Positions 17,042-26,154 are shown, counted from the first letter of the stretch. The stretch: DNA of 64,000 nucleotides from Chryseobacterium limigenitum (GCF_900114875.1 NZ_FPKW01000004.1:62001-126000); one strand, 5' to 3'. Notes: generated from the letters alone by a model not told the origin. A program made the numbers and translations.

Positions 17042-17464
17042 CTACTTTATTTCTTTAAGCTTAGATAAAACGAGAGGTAGTGTATTGATACCCCAATGCT
17101 CAATGTATTTGCCGTTTTTTATTTTTACGATGTCTATCACATCAATACTGATTTTTTGTCCCGTTGGCGCAAAGCCCATTAATTCTCCGGTTTGTGTGCC
17201 GGAAATATTTTTACGTGTCGTTACAAGATCTCCTTCTGCAACTTGATCATAGATTGTTACTTTCATATCAAGCATTGCTGGACGCATGATGTTATTAAAA
17301 GTATTGATCATACCATTTGGACCATTATCGGCTCCGGCTGGGGCAGAGTGATTGATAAACCGATCATCCATCAATTCTCTGAAAATTTCTACATTTCCTT
17401 TTTCGATGACCTCTTCATTGAAACGAATGACGATGCTTTTATTGGTTTCTATTGATGCTTCCAT
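17042..17464 (-). CDS. SnoaL-like polyketide cyclase/ester cyclase family protein
   Basis: 140 residues. NKSIVIRFNEEVIEKGN, MDDRFINHSAP, VAEGDLVTTRKNISGTQ and the conserved MGFAPTGQKISIDVIDIVKI are characteristic of the SnoaL/ester cyclase family, including the Gly-x-x-Pro-Thr-Gly turn. Family members bind small hydrophobic molecules, and some catalyse ring closure. Nothing points to polyketide synthesis here; a detoxification or unknown role is more likely. It stands between the Crp-like and AraC genes. Confidence 0.85.
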   Translation of the reverse strand: MEASIETNKSIVIRFNEEVIEKGNVEIFRELMDDRFINHSAPAGADNGPNGMINTFNNIMRPAMLDMKVTIYDQVAEGDLVTTRKNISGTQTGELMGFAPTGQKISIDVIDIVKIKNGKYIEHWGINTLPLVLSKLKEIK

Positions 17465-17591
17465 ATCATTCTTATTTATGTCTTAAAAAGTGTTGTTTAT
17501 TAACCATTATTATCTCAACTTCATTGACATTTTGTCTAGAGCAAAGATACAATATATGAAAGATCATCAAATAAGGCTAAAAGGTCAATTG

Positions 17592-18455
17592 CTATTTTAA
17601 AACGGTCATATATTGTTTACGATACTGACTTGGAGTAAGTCCGAAATGCTTTCTAAAAGCTTCTGAAAAGCTTGAATGATTTTCATACCCTACTTTGAAA
17701 TAGATCTGAGAAGGTGTGGCGTCTGAAGCGCGCAGTAATTCTGCTGATAACTTCATTCTTTTATTCAATAACCATTTTTGTGGAGAAGATCCGTATAGAT
17801 GTTTAAATTTCCGTTGAAATGTTGAATGGCTCATATTACATAGAAAAGCTAATTCATCTACAGTGGTAGGCTGTTCTACAAATCGTTCGACCACTGCTTT
17901 CAGGTGCAGGCTATTCTGGTCTTCGCTAAGGATCCGGAGCGATCGCAGTTTTGTGCTGTCACTTTGTAAAAGATATAACAGAAGTTCCTCTAATTTTATT
18001 TGTTTGATCTCGGCAGTTAAAGTTGATGTTTTTTGTAACAATAAAAGTATTGAATTGATGTAAGAACTGATAAATTCGTCTTGTTTGTAGATGAGGTAAG
18101 GCGTACTCGAAGTTGATAAAGAATCTGATAGAAGATATTCATATTTTATCCAAAAACGATTCAGGACCTCATTACTAAAGTAAATGATAAGACTTCTAAA
18201 ATCATTAAGTTCAGAGGTCATTTCCGAGGTAAGTATGTTTCCTTTAGATAGAATAACAAGTTCTCCAGCCTTAACATCTACAGATTTTTCAGGATGATCG
18301 ACGGTCTTATTTCCATCGATGATAAAACTGATCATATTACGGTTCAGAATGATCTTGTTTTTCAAACTCTTATGATCGGATCGGTAATATCGCATGATGA
18401 CCTCATTCTGATCTTCAGTAGTTTCAAAATAATCTGGTAGTTGATAGGTTTGCAA
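17592..18455 (-). CDS. AraC-family transcriptional regulator
   Basis: 287 residues. The N-terminal half is a cupin-like sensor with no recognised ligand signature. The C-terminal part has the two helix-turn-helix units, with TVDELAFLCNMSHSTFQRKF and the conserved QIYFKVGYENHSSFSEAFRK followed by GLTPSQYRKQ. The last stretch is a close match to the AraC/ExsA signature. It may control the neighbouring oxidoreductase genes, but no direct evidence links it to a particular promoter. Confidence 0.9.
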   Translation of the reverse strand: MQTYQLPDYFETTEDQNEVIMRYYRSDHKSLKNKIILNRNMISFIIDGNKTVDHPEKSVDVKAGELVILSKGNILTSEMTSELNDFRSLIIYFSNEVLNRFWIKYEYLLSDSLSTSSTPYLIYKQDEFISSYINSILLLLQKTSTLTAEIKQIKLEELLLYLLQSDSTKLRSLRILSEDQNSLHLKAVVERFVEQPTTVDELAFLCNMSHSTFQRKFKHLYGSSPQKWLLNKRMKLSAELLRASDATPSQIYFKVGYENHSSFSEAFRKHFGLTPSQYRKQYMTVLK

Positions 18456-18666
18456 GCGAATGTATTATTGGAAACTAAAGTTACTAAATTTTAGAAGAAT
18501 AAAGCATCTAGCCGGTCTGATTTAAAATAGGGTATACCTTTAAAATTAAAAGTAATGGCTATCAATTCGCTTTAGCAATTCCTGCATTTGCCTAAAAAAT
18601 CTCCAGCAAATATGGAGAGATTCACTGGAGATATTGTTCTTAATGATATAATAATTTTGCTGCAAT

Positions 18667-19608
18667 CTAATTAAACTTGGCCTTAAATTCCATCGGAGAC
18701 AGATTGGTCTTTGCCTTAAAGAGTTTGGTGAACGACTGTGGATGCTCGAAGCCTAATTCGTAAGCGATCTCACTTACCAATAGATCGGTCGTCGAGAGCT
18801 TGGCCTTGGCCTTTTCGATCAGTTTATTATGGATATGCTGTTGTGTGGTTTGACCTGTCAGATTTTTCAACAAACTGCCTAGATAATTTGTTGATATATT
18901 GAGAGAACCTGCAATATATTGAGCTGTGGGCAATCCTTTGCTTGCGATCTCATCACCAGTAAAATAGTCTTCCAATAAATTTTCCAGACGTTCCAAAATA
19001 TGATGGCTGCTTTTCTTTCTTGTGATGAACTGCCTTTGATAGAATCGTTCACAGTAATTGAGTAGCAGCTCGATTTGAGCAATGATAATATTCTGACTGA
19101 AGTGATCGATGTTAGAATTGTACTCACGCTGAATGTTCATAAAGATGTCGGTGATGATCATCTCCTCTTTTTCAGACAAAAACAGGGCTTCATTGACTGC
19201 GTAACCGAAAAAATCGTAATTCTTGATATTATTCGCCAGGGAAGTATTCCAAATAAAATCGTTGTGGATCAGCAATAAAAATCCTGATGGTCTTGGTGTT
19301 TGGATTTCAGTGGATAGATTTACCAATTGACCAGGCGAAACAAATGCCAATAATCCCTCATCAAAATCATAAGATTGTTGTCCATAAATAAATTTTCCCT
19401 GTATATCTCTTTTTAATCCGATCGTATAAAAATTCTGCAGCCAGGTGATCTCTTTTTCATCCGTCTGATAATTGATCAAGCCATAATCAACTAGACTTAC
19501 CAATGGATGCTCAGGTTTTGGCAAACCACTCATTTCGTGAAATTTGCTGATCGTATCGAAGTTATAAATATTGTTTTTCATAGGTAGATCCAATGTTAAC
19601 TGTTGCAA
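18667..19608 (-). CDS. AraC-family transcriptional regulator
   Basis: 313 residues with a long N-terminal sensor region and a C-terminal AraC domain: LPTAQYIAGSLNISTNYLGS and the signature VSEIAYELGFEHPQSFTKLF, ending LSPMEFKAKFN. It is upstream in the same direction as the other AraC gene and downstream of the tautomerase/SDR pair. The direct repeats at 21051-21087 upstream of the SDR gene have the 21-bp spacing typical of AraC sites and are a candidate target. Confidence 0.9.
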   Translation of the reverse strand: MQQLTLDLPMKNNIYNFDTISKFHEMSGLPKPEHPLVSLVDYGLINYQTDEKEITWLQNFYTIGLKRDIQGKFIYGQQSYDFDEGLLAFVSPGQLVNLSTEIQTPRPSGFLLLIHNDFIWNTSLANNIKNYDFFGYAVNEALFLSEKEEMIITDIFMNIQREYNSNIDHFSQNIIIAQIELLLNYCERFYQRQFITRKKSSHHILERLENLLEDYFTGDEIASKGLPTAQYIAGSLNISTNYLGSLLKNLTGQTTQQHIHNKLIEKAKAKLSTTDLLVSEIAYELGFEHPQSFTKLFKAKTNLSPMEFKAKFN

Positions 19609-19732
19609 TATCGATTGCGGAAGTCATTAAATTACAATTCAAAAATACTGTTTTATATGGTATGAGATATTGAAGTCTGTCTTTTATCAGCTATCAAATC
19701 GATAATCAGCTTAAAATAAAAGCTGCTTAATT

Positions 19733-20155
19733 TTAAATAGGTTTTGCACCTTCGGCCGGATTGAAAAGCTCATCCAAAGTTATTCTATTTCCCAAAACGC
19801 CCCAATCCTCTGTTTCATTTTCCCGAATTAAAATGTATACAGGCGTTGAAGTTGGCGTGAAGCGTTGTATGATCTCTGTAAAACCAGATATCAGAATTCC
19901 CTTGCGCTGAAAATCTAAACCTCCTTTGAAAACATTGATCTCCACAGTGATACCATTCGCATTGAGAGGTTTCCCTCCCTTGAAGCAATTCGTCTGATCA
20001 TATTCGTGGATGTAGGTCCAGGCCGTACTCCGGACGAAATCATTATCTGGTAGTCCTTCAATTTTTAATGCAATGGTAGTCAATTCTGCTACCATTGCAT
20101 TTTTTGCCTCATTATCGAATATTCCGGAAGGACAATGGATATATGTTAGTGGCAT
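19733..20155 (-). CDS. Tautomerase-superfamily protein
   Basis: 140 residues beginning Met-Pro (MPLTYIHCPSG). After Met removal the N-terminal proline is the catalytic base of the 4-oxalocrotonate tautomerase superfamily. The double beta-alpha-beta pattern is visible, with YIHEYDQ in the first half and a second repeat starting ITVEINVFKGG. Members interconvert keto and enol forms or dehalogenate small acids in the cytoplasm. It begins 3 nt after the SDR stop, so the two are one operon. Confidence 0.75.
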   Translation of the reverse strand: MPLTYIHCPSGIFDNEAKNAMVAELTTIALKIEGLPDNDFVRSTAWTYIHEYDQTNCFKGGKPLNANGITVEINVFKGGLDFQRKGILISGFTEIIQRFTPTSTPVYILIRENETEDWGVLGNRITLDELFNPAEGAKPI

Positions 20156-20158
20156 AAA

Positions 20159-20995
20159 TTAAAAATCAGTTGATTTACTTAGACTTTCGTTTTCTTTCAG
20201 GTCTTTTTGTACAGCTTCAATTTTATTGGCTGACATTGCAAAAGAGTCACTTCCCATAAAAAAATGTAACGGTGCCGATTCTAAATTGGCCAGCTCAATA
20301 AAAGCCTGCGCTGCTTTTTCCGGGTCGCCTGTCTGATTACCAATGATGTCTTCCACGTGCATGCGTTCAACTTCCCTTGCTTCTTTGTAGTCTGCTATGG
20401 GAGATTTTGCCAAATTCAAAGAGCCTTCCGACAAGAAATTGGTTCTGAAATATCCGGGATAAACAATGGTCGCTTTAATTCCCAAAGAAGCGGCTTCTGC
20501 AGAAAATGCTTCGGTTAGTCCTGCCACTGCAAATTTTGTAGCATTGTAAATGCCCCAGCCAGGGAAAGTTCCCAAAAATCCTGCGATCGATGAAATGTTC
20601 ATAATGTATCCTTGCCCTTGCTTACGCAGATAAGGGAGTACATTTCGCATTACATTCAACAACCCAAAGATGTTAACATCAAAGTTGTTACGTGCATCCT
20701 TATCGGTCAATTCTTCGATCGTACCCAATTGTCCGTATCCGGCATTGTTAACTACAACATTGATTTCTCCAAATTTTTCAACTGTCCTGTCGATAGCAGA
20801 TTTTACGCTGGACTCATCGGTTAACTCTACCTCCAGCGGTAAGAAATTTTCATTTGGTTCAATTGATCGGGTCAAGCCCTCTATTGTTCTGGATGTTGCA
20901 GCTACCTTGTAGCCTTCATCTAATAATTTTTTTACCAACGATAGGCCTAATCCTTTTGATGCTCCGGTTACGAACCATACTTTTTGTGTGTTCAT
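20159..20995 (-). CDS. Short-chain dehydrogenase/reductase (SDR)
   Basis: 278 residues. It has the nucleotide motif TGASKGLGLSL, the NNAGYG motif, Ser in MNISSIAG and the YNATKFA catalytic Tyr/Lys pair. These define a classical NAD(P)-dependent SDR that acts in the cytoplasm on small alcohols, ketones or quinones. It is the first gene of a two-gene operon with the tautomerase and has paired direct repeats upstream. Substrate unknown. Confidence 0.93.
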   Translation of the reverse strand: MNTQKVWFVTGASKGLGLSLVKKLLDEGYKVAATSRTIEGLTRSIEPNENFLPLEVELTDESSVKSAIDRTVEKFGEINVVVNNAGYGQLGTIEELTDKDARNNFDVNIFGLLNVMRNVLPYLRKQGQGYIMNISSIAGFLGTFPGWGIYNATKFAVAGLTEAFSAEAASLGIKATIVYPGYFRTNFLSEGSLNLAKSPIADYKEAREVERMHVEDIIGNQTGDPEKAAQAFIELANLESAPLHFFMGSDSFAMSANKIEAVQKDLKENESLSKSTDF

Positions 20996-21050
20996 TCTGT
21001 ATATTTTTATTTACTATGCAAAATTGTCCAAAAAGTACTGCATCCACATT

Positions 21051-21087
21051 GCCAAATCAATGAATGACTTAGCCAAATCAATGAATG
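21051..21087 (-). promoter_or_regulatory. Paired 16-bp direct repeat, likely activator site of the SDR operon
   Basis: GCCAAATCAATGAATG occurs exactly twice, at 21051-21066 and 21072-21087, a period of 21 bp (two helical turns). This is the classic arrangement for an AraC-family dimer. It lies 56 nt upstream of the SDR start codon on the minus strand, just before a CAATTTTG -7-like element near 21022. Two AraC genes lie just downstream of the operon. Confidence 0.65.
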
Positions 21088-21146
21088 TTCATTAGTTAGT
21101 TTCTAAAGCGAGAATATAAAAGTGTAAGAAGGTATAGAACCACCTA

Positions 21147-21485
21147 TTACAGGTCAACATATTCTTCTCCCCATTTGTGCAGATCGTCAATAATGGGACG
21201 TAGTTTTTCTCCCTTCAAGGTCAAAGTATATTCAACTGTTGGTGGAACTGTCGCATATGCTTTTCTGCTAATGATACGGTTGGCCTCGAGACTCTTTAAT
21301 TCTTTTACCAGCATTCTGGTATTGATGTTATGAACTGCTCGCTCCAACTCCTTGAATCTCATCGTTCCCTCGGACAAAGTATAAATGATAGGAATTGACC
21401 ATTTACCGCCAACAATGTCCAAAACATCTTTTAAAGTACATTTATGCTCAACCTTTTCAATTTTTTCATTTTTTTTTGTTTCCAT
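21147..21485 (-). CDS. HxlR-family transcriptional regulator
   Basis: 112 residues, the standard length. It has the family pattern CTLKDVLDIVGGKWSIPIIY near the N-terminus, with the single Cys often used for redox or aldehyde sensing, then RFKELERAVHNINTRMLVKE and the wing VEYTLTLKG. These dimeric winged-helix proteins often sense quinones, aldehydes or disulphide stress. It is divergent from the 21598 operon, whose promoter overlaps a palindrome that it may bind. Confidence 0.92.
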   Translation of the reverse strand: METKKNEKIEKVEHKCTLKDVLDIVGGKWSIPIIYTLSEGTMRFKELERAVHNINTRMLVKELKSLEANRIISRKAYATVPPTVEYTLTLKGEKLRPIIDDLHKWGEEYVDL

Positions 21486-21523
21486 TAGCGCTCTATTTTA
21501 TTAAATGCTTTACAATATGTTAC

Positions 21524-21576
21524 TACTGTACATTTGTGTAACTACTTGCAAAAGTACAGTAAAGGATTTAAATTTG
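21524..21576 (+). promoter_or_regulatory. Promoter with palindromic operator, divergent to hxlR-type gene
   Basis: TACTGTAC (21524-21531) and GTACAGTA (21554-21561) form a perfect inverted repeat. A TTG (21546-21548) and TAAATTTG (21569-21576) sit 20 nt apart, matching the Bacteroidota TTG/TAnnTTTG promoter. The right half-site is between the two promoter boxes, so a bound regulator would block or bend this promoter. Confidence 0.65.
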
Positions 21577-21597
21577 TACTATAATTTTAAAGAATAT

Positions 21598-22296
21598 ATG
21601 AAAACGATCAAAAAAAAATTACAAGCTAAAATTTTAAAACTATTTTTTCTTGGAATCATTATAAGCTGGGGATTTATAGATAAGGCAAAAGCACAGAATA
21701 CTGAGGATACTACTTTTAAAAACCCACCAGTCAATGTAGAGGCTTTGTTTAGTAATCGTGGAATGACCTTTCAGGCAATTATCGATAAGAAGTTTGTCAG
21801 TGCACCAAAATTTGGATTCTTCAGCGTTACAAACCTTGTTGGAGAATGGGATACCAATCAAGTAAATGATTATATGACGCAGGCAAGTTTGACCTATGAT
21901 CTTTTCAAAGGATTCAAGCTGACAGGAGGATTTCATACCTCATCTGGGACAGGAATAAGACCCACGGTAGGCGTAATGTATAATTATGCAAATCAAGACT
22001 GGCTGGTAGTGGCCTATCCGCGTGTAGATCTATCAAAAGATTCCAATGTTGAAGGTTTAGTTCTTGTTGAATACAAACCGAAGATCAATGACAAATGGCG
22101 GTTTTACTCAAGAATTCAAGGTTTATATGCTTACACAATGAATATTGAGAAACATTCAAGAAGTTACATTCAGGCAAGAGCGGGTCTAAGTTATAAAGAA
22201 TTTACATTCGGAGTAGGAACCAATATCGATTATTATGGTCCAATAAGACACAATGAGAACAGCTTTGGTGGATTTGTAAGTGTCCTATTGTTTTAA
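21598..22296 (+). CDS. Probable outer-membrane beta-barrel protein
   Basis: The frame opens at 21505, but ATG 21598 gives a clean signal peptide (MKTIKKKLQAKILKLFFLGI to KAQ) and lies just downstream of the promoter. The mature part alternates polar and aromatic residues in strands (YMTQASLTYDLFKGF, WRFYSRIQGLYAYTMNI) and ends in SVLLF with a C-terminal Phe, as expected for an outer-membrane barrel. No enzyme motif is seen. It leads the isochorismatase/pirin/OYE/SDR gene series. Confidence 0.7.
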   Translation: MKTIKKKLQAKILKLFFLGIIISWGFIDKAKAQNTEDTTFKNPPVNVEALFSNRGMTFQAIIDKKFVSAPKFGFFSVTNLVGEWDTNQVNDYMTQASLTYDLFKGFKLTGGFHTSSGTGIRPTVGVMYNYANQDWLVVAYPRVDLSKDSNVEGLVLVEYKPKINDKWRFYSRIQGLYAYTMNIEKHSRSYIQARAGLSYKEFTFGVGTNIDYYGPIRHNENSFGGFVSVLLF

Positions 22297-22369
22297 GACC
22301 ATTATTTATAAAGTAAAATCGTATTAAAAATACATTCAAAACAAATATTAATAATTAAAATCAAACAAA

Positions 22370-22972
22370 ATGAAACAGTTTAAAAAAGACGACACAGTGA
22401 TGTTGTTAATCGATCACCAAGTAGGTACACTAAATTTCACTGCAAACAGACCTCACGAAATGATAATCAGCCGTACAAGAGCTTTGGCGAAATTGGCAAA
22501 AGCACTTGGTGTCCCAGTTGTTTTGACAAGCAGCCAAGAGGATCACGCACAGGGACCACTGATCGATGATTTGAAAGAAATTCTTCCTGAAGAATTTGAA
22601 AACAGAGTGAAAAGAGCAGGAATCACGAATGCCTGGGATGATGATAATTACAAACAAGCGGTATTGAAAGCGGCTGACGGTAGAAAAAATGTGATAATGG
22701 CTGGTCTTACCAACGATGTTTGTATCGTTTGGCCATCGATCTCTATGCAGGAAGAAGGTTTTGACATCCAAGTAGTGATCGATGCCGGAGGTTCACCTTC
22801 ACAGATTGCAGACGATATCGCTAAACAAACCTGGGAAAGCCACGGTGTTCGTACAACAACGATCAATCAGCTGATCTCAGAATTAGTTCACAACTGGGCT
22901 ACGGAAGAGGGTCAGAATGTTCTTCCAATTATGTTTGAAGAGGTAATGTCTAAAGTTGGACAGTTCTCGTAA
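22370..22972 (+). CDS. Isochorismatase-family cysteine hydrolase
   Basis: 200 residues. The catalytic triad of the family can be placed: Asp in LLIDHQVG, Lys in the region ENRVKRAG, and Cys in AGLTNDVCIVWPS with the usual preceding non-proline turn. It is closest in style to the YcaC-like group, whose substrates are poorly known. It is likely cytoplasmic. A strong hairpin follows before the pirin gene, so expression of the following genes may be lower or separate. Confidence 0.88.
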   Translation: MKQFKKDDTVMLLIDHQVGTLNFTANRPHEMIISRTRALAKLAKALGVPVVLTSSQEDHAQGPLIDDLKEILPEEFENRVKRAGITNAWDDDNYKQAVLKAADGRKNVIMAGLTNDVCIVWPSISMQEEGFDIQVVIDAGGSPSQIADDIAKQTWESHGVRTTTINQLISELVHNWATEEGQNVLPIMFEEVMSKVGQFS

Positions 22973-22985
22973 TTAAATTAACCAT

Positions 22986-23016
22986 AACCAAAAGACTATC
23001 TCGAAGTCTTTTGGTT
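22986..23016 (+). terminator. Hairpin between isochorismatase-like and pirin genes
   Basis: AACCAAAAGACT (22986-22997) pairs with AGTCTTTTGGTT (23005-23016), a perfect 12-bp stem with a 7-nt loop followed by TTAAAA. It lies 14 nt after the stop codon and 14 nt before the pirin ATG, so it may be a terminator or a processing/attenuation site inside the operon. Confidence 0.7.
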
Positions 23017-23030
23017 TTAAAAATTTAGAT

Positions 23031-23774
23031 ATGCTTACTAAAATCAGCGATACATTATTCAGAGGTCACGGTCCTATCAAGATCCTATATCCTGGTCTGG
23101 CAGTTTCAAAAACAGATACAGGGATCGGAAGTATCGGAAGGATAGACCATCCTGAGATTCACGGCAACACGATCATCAAAATGCATCCTCACGTAAATGA
23201 TGAGATACTTTCTTATTTCAGAAGCGGACGGGCGGAGCACAAAGATTCCGAAGGATTTGAAAAAACGATAGGAAAGAATACTTTAATGTTGATGAAAGCC
23301 GGAAAAATGTTCTACCACGAAGAACAGATCATTGGCGAAGGTGAACCTTTGGAGGGACTACAGATCTTCATCCGTCCGGGTAAAAAAGATCTGAAACCCG
23401 AAGTGATATTCCGTGAATTAGAAGAGGTTCACAGCGAAAATGAATGGAGACTTTTGGGTTCTCCTACAGCTGAAACCAATTTTCAGTTTAGCAGCCAGAC
23501 CTGGCTTTATGATACGAAACTTTTGAAGGATGCAACCATAGAACTTCCAAAATTGGAAAGAGAAGGTCTTACCTATCTTCTGTATGTCTTCAACGGAATA
23601 TTGAAGGTCAACGAGGACATTGTTCTGAAAAAGAAAGAAGGTCTGATCATCAAGGATGAGTTGATCGATATCAAAGCAGATGTAGATTCTGAACTGGTAC
23701 TCTTCATCACCGATGAGAATGGTGAGATCTTTAAAGGCGGAATGTACAGCGGAAATCAACAATATTTCTCTTAA
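23031..23774 (+). CDS. Pirin-family bicupin protein
   Basis: 247 residues. The N-terminal cupin carries HPEIHGNTIIKMHPHVNDEI, with histidines in the metal-binding positions of pirins, and GLQIFIRPGKKDLKP near the domain border. The C-terminal half is a second, poorly conserved cupin. Some bacterial pirins are quercetin dioxygenases, while others regulate metabolism or sense redox state. In a block of quinone/enone-related oxidoreductases a redox role is reasonable but unproven. Confidence 0.8.
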   Translation: MLTKISDTLFRGHGPIKILYPGLAVSKTDTGIGSIGRIDHPEIHGNTIIKMHPHVNDEILSYFRSGRAEHKDSEGFEKTIGKNTLMLMKAGKMFYHEEQIIGEGEPLEGLQIFIRPGKKDLKPEVIFRELEEVHSENEWRLLGSPTAETNFQFSSQTWLYDTKLLKDATIELPKLEREGLTYLLYVFNGILKVNEDIVLKKKEGLIIKDELIDIKADVDSELVLFITDENGEIFKGGMYSGNQQYFS

Positions 23775-23855
23775 AATTAAATTTCAAAATAACAAAATCC
23801 AACCATTCGTAAGATGTTTTACTGTGGTTAAATATTAATTATCAATCATAAAAAA

Positions 23856-24938
23856 ATGAAATTACTACAAGAAGTTACGTTAGGGAAACAGACTTTAAAA
23901 AATGCACTTGCAATGGCACCAATGACCAGAAGTCGTGCAGATGAAAAAGGAGTTGTTGGAGATCTTACAGTTTTATATTACAAGCAGAGAGCCAGTGCAG
24001 GTTTGATCATTGCGGAAGGGATCAATATCTCAGAGCAGGCTTTAGGCAGTCCTTATACGCCGGGATTATTTACCCAAGACCAAATTGATGCCTGGAAGAA
24101 AGTAACAAAAGCAGTTCACGACGAAGGCGGCGTGATCTACGCCCAGCTTTGGCACACAGGTCGTGTAGGACATTCTTCGGTTAAAAATGGTGAATTGCCT
24201 GTAGCACCATCTGCGCTTCCTATCGTTGGGCAGCAGCATTTTACAGGTCAGGGTATGGCAGATTACGAAACACCAAGAGAACTGACCACTGAAGAAGTGA
24301 AGCATATTGTAAAAGATTACAGACAGGCCGCAATCAATGCAGTGGAATCTGGTTTTGATGGGGTAGAACTGCACGCTGCTTTTGGATATCTTCCAAATCA
24401 GTTCCTTGCAGAAAGCTCCAACCAAAGAACGGACGAATACGGAGGAAGCACAGAAAACCGTAACCGTTTCGTATTGGAAGTGATCGCAGAATTGGCCGAT
24501 GCTATAGGTGCTGAAAAAGTGGGAATCAAATTATCACCTACGATCCCTTACAACAGTATTCTTAGTGATGATCCAAAAACCCAGTTCTCAGCTTTAATTG
24601 AAGGTTTGAATGTATTCCCTCTTTCATATGTCCACCTGATGAACGGGCTTTTCCCTTTAGATAAATTGCCACATTATCCAACCAATGTGATGGAGACTTT
24701 TGGAACATTATCAAGTAGTACAGTGATTGCCAATGGTGGTTATAACAGAGAAACCGGTGAAGATGAACTTGAGAAAGGTATTGCAAAGATCATTGCGTAC
24801 GGAGGACTGTTCTTGGCGAATCCGGATCTTCCAAAACGTTTTGAACTGGATGCAGAACTTAACAAAGCAAACCAAGCAACCATGTATGGCGGAGGCGCAG
24901 AAGGCTATGTAGATTATCCTTCGTTAGCAGAAGCTTAA
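23856..24938 (+). CDS. Old yellow enzyme family alkene reductase
   Basis: 360 residues, the family's usual size. Visible features are APMTRSRAD near residue 20, LWHTGRVGH with the conserved residues that bind FMN, DGVELHAAFGYLPNQFL with the substrate-binding His, and SNQRTDEYGGS. These enzymes use NADPH and FMN to reduce activated C=C bonds of enones and nitro compounds in the cytoplasm. It is 36 nt upstream of an SDR gene and likely cotranscribed with it. Confidence 0.95.
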   Translation: MKLLQEVTLGKQTLKNALAMAPMTRSRADEKGVVGDLTVLYYKQRASAGLIIAEGINISEQALGSPYTPGLFTQDQIDAWKKVTKAVHDEGGVIYAQLWHTGRVGHSSVKNGELPVAPSALPIVGQQHFTGQGMADYETPRELTTEEVKHIVKDYRQAAINAVESGFDGVELHAAFGYLPNQFLAESSNQRTDEYGGSTENRNRFVLEVIAELADAIGAEKVGIKLSPTIPYNSILSDDPKTQFSALIEGLNVFPLSYVHLMNGLFPLDKLPHYPTNVMETFGTLSSSTVIANGGYNRETGEDELEKGIAKIIAYGGLFLANPDLPKRFELDAELNKANQATMYGGGAEGYVDYPSLAEA

Positions 24939-24974
24939 GATCATCACATATATTAATAATAAAAAAATCAAAAT

Positions 24975-25709
24975 ATGTCAAACAAAGGAACAGCTGTCAT
25001 TACGGGCGCAGCTAACGGAATAGGGCAAGCTTATGCAGTGAGACTTGCTAAAGACGGTTTCGATATTGCAGTAGCGGATGTGGTAGAAGCAGATAAAACC
25101 AAAGAATTGGTTGAGGCAGAAGGAGTAAAATTCTTTTCAGCCGTTGTAGATGTTACTTCTCCGGAAGCAACGATCGCATTTGCAGCGCAAGTTCAGAAGA
25201 ATCTGGGCTCAATTACAGCATTGGTCAATAATGCTGGGATCTATCCTTGGAAAAGTTTTGAAGAGACAGATTATGATACCTGGCGTAAAGTGATCGGAGT
25301 TAACTTGGACGGTCCTTTCTTAATGAGCAAAGCTTTTGTGCCTTATATGAGAGAGAATAAATATGGACGCATTGTAAATGTTGCAAGTACCACTTTCTTC
25401 CTGAATGCTCCACAAATGACAGCGTATATTGCTAGTAAAGGTGGTGTTATCGGATTTACAAGAGCATTGGCAAGTGAAGTGGGGGCAGATGGAATTACCG
25501 TTAATGTGATTGCCCCAGGATTGACCAATACTAAATCTATGAGAAGCGAAAACGCTGAGATATACGAATTTCTTCCAAAAATGCAGGCGATCCCAAAGGT
25601 TATTGAACCTGAAGACCTGGTAGGTGTTGTATCATTTTTGGTTTCCAAAGATTCATCATTTGTAACTGGTCAGACCATTGCAGCAGATGGTGGGCAGGTA
25701 AGAAACTAA
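24975..25709 (+). CDS. Short-chain dehydrogenase/reductase (SDR)
   Basis: 244 residues of a classical FabG-like SDR: TGAANGIGQAYAV cofactor loop, VNNAGIYPW, VASTTFF in the catalytic Ser region and YIASKGG with the Tyr and Lys. The C-terminus VTGQTIAADGGQ is typical. It is NAD(P)-dependent and cytoplasmic. The last gene of the redox block, it ends 41 nt before the palindrome and conserved tail that separate this block from the GTPase operon. Confidence 0.93.
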   Translation: MSNKGTAVITGAANGIGQAYAVRLAKDGFDIAVADVVEADKTKELVEAEGVKFFSAVVDVTSPEATIAFAAQVQKNLGSITALVNNAGIYPWKSFEETDYDTWRKVIGVNLDGPFLMSKAFVPYMRENKYGRIVNVASTTFFLNAPQMTAYIASKGGVIGFTRALASEVGADGITVNVIAPGLTNTKSMRSENAEIYEFLPKMQAIPKVIEPEDLVGVVSFLVSKDSSFVTGQTIAADGGQVRN

Positions 25710-25749
25710 TTATGCTGTTAAATTGTTGTTAGAAAAAAAATGTAAATAA

Positions 25750-25981
25750 AAATGGCGCCAACTGTCTTTAGTTGGCGCCATTTGGCTTTTAGTGACCAAG
25801 ACGAGCGTATCTTCAAACACTTTTATCGATGATTTGATTCGGTTAAGCCAAATTAAACAAGAATTGACTATTATTAATTTTTTGTATTTATAAAGTTTTT
25901 TGCAATATAATTTTAAACATTTGAAATAATTGATGTTGACGTATTTAGGCGTTAGTTTACTTCGATTGTCGTGTATAATTA
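25750..25981 (+). repeat. Junction repeat 2: palindrome plus conserved coding tail (type A)
   Basis: A 14-bp palindrome AAATGGCGCCAACT/AGTTGGCGCCATTT (25750-25783) is followed by the type A tail. Read from 25795 it encodes FIDDLIRLSQIKQEL and stops at 25891-25893. The two parts are out of frame here by 2 nt compared with copy 3. Weaker similarity to copies 3 and 4 continues to a TTGTCGTGTATAA word near 25967-25981. It separates the redox block from the GTPase operon. A hairpin plus T run on the minus strand could also end the GTPase transcript. Confidence 0.7.
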
Positions 25982-26154
25982 CAAACAAATAAAATTTATT
26001 TGGTATACTAAAAGATGTAGTTACATATTTTATATAACAAGTTAGATTTGAATTGACATTAAAAAGAAAACATATTAAAATACAATTAAATAAAACTTAA
26101 AATGGGCATATAATTAAAGATATGTCCATTTTTAAGTTTTGCTTTTATTATAGC

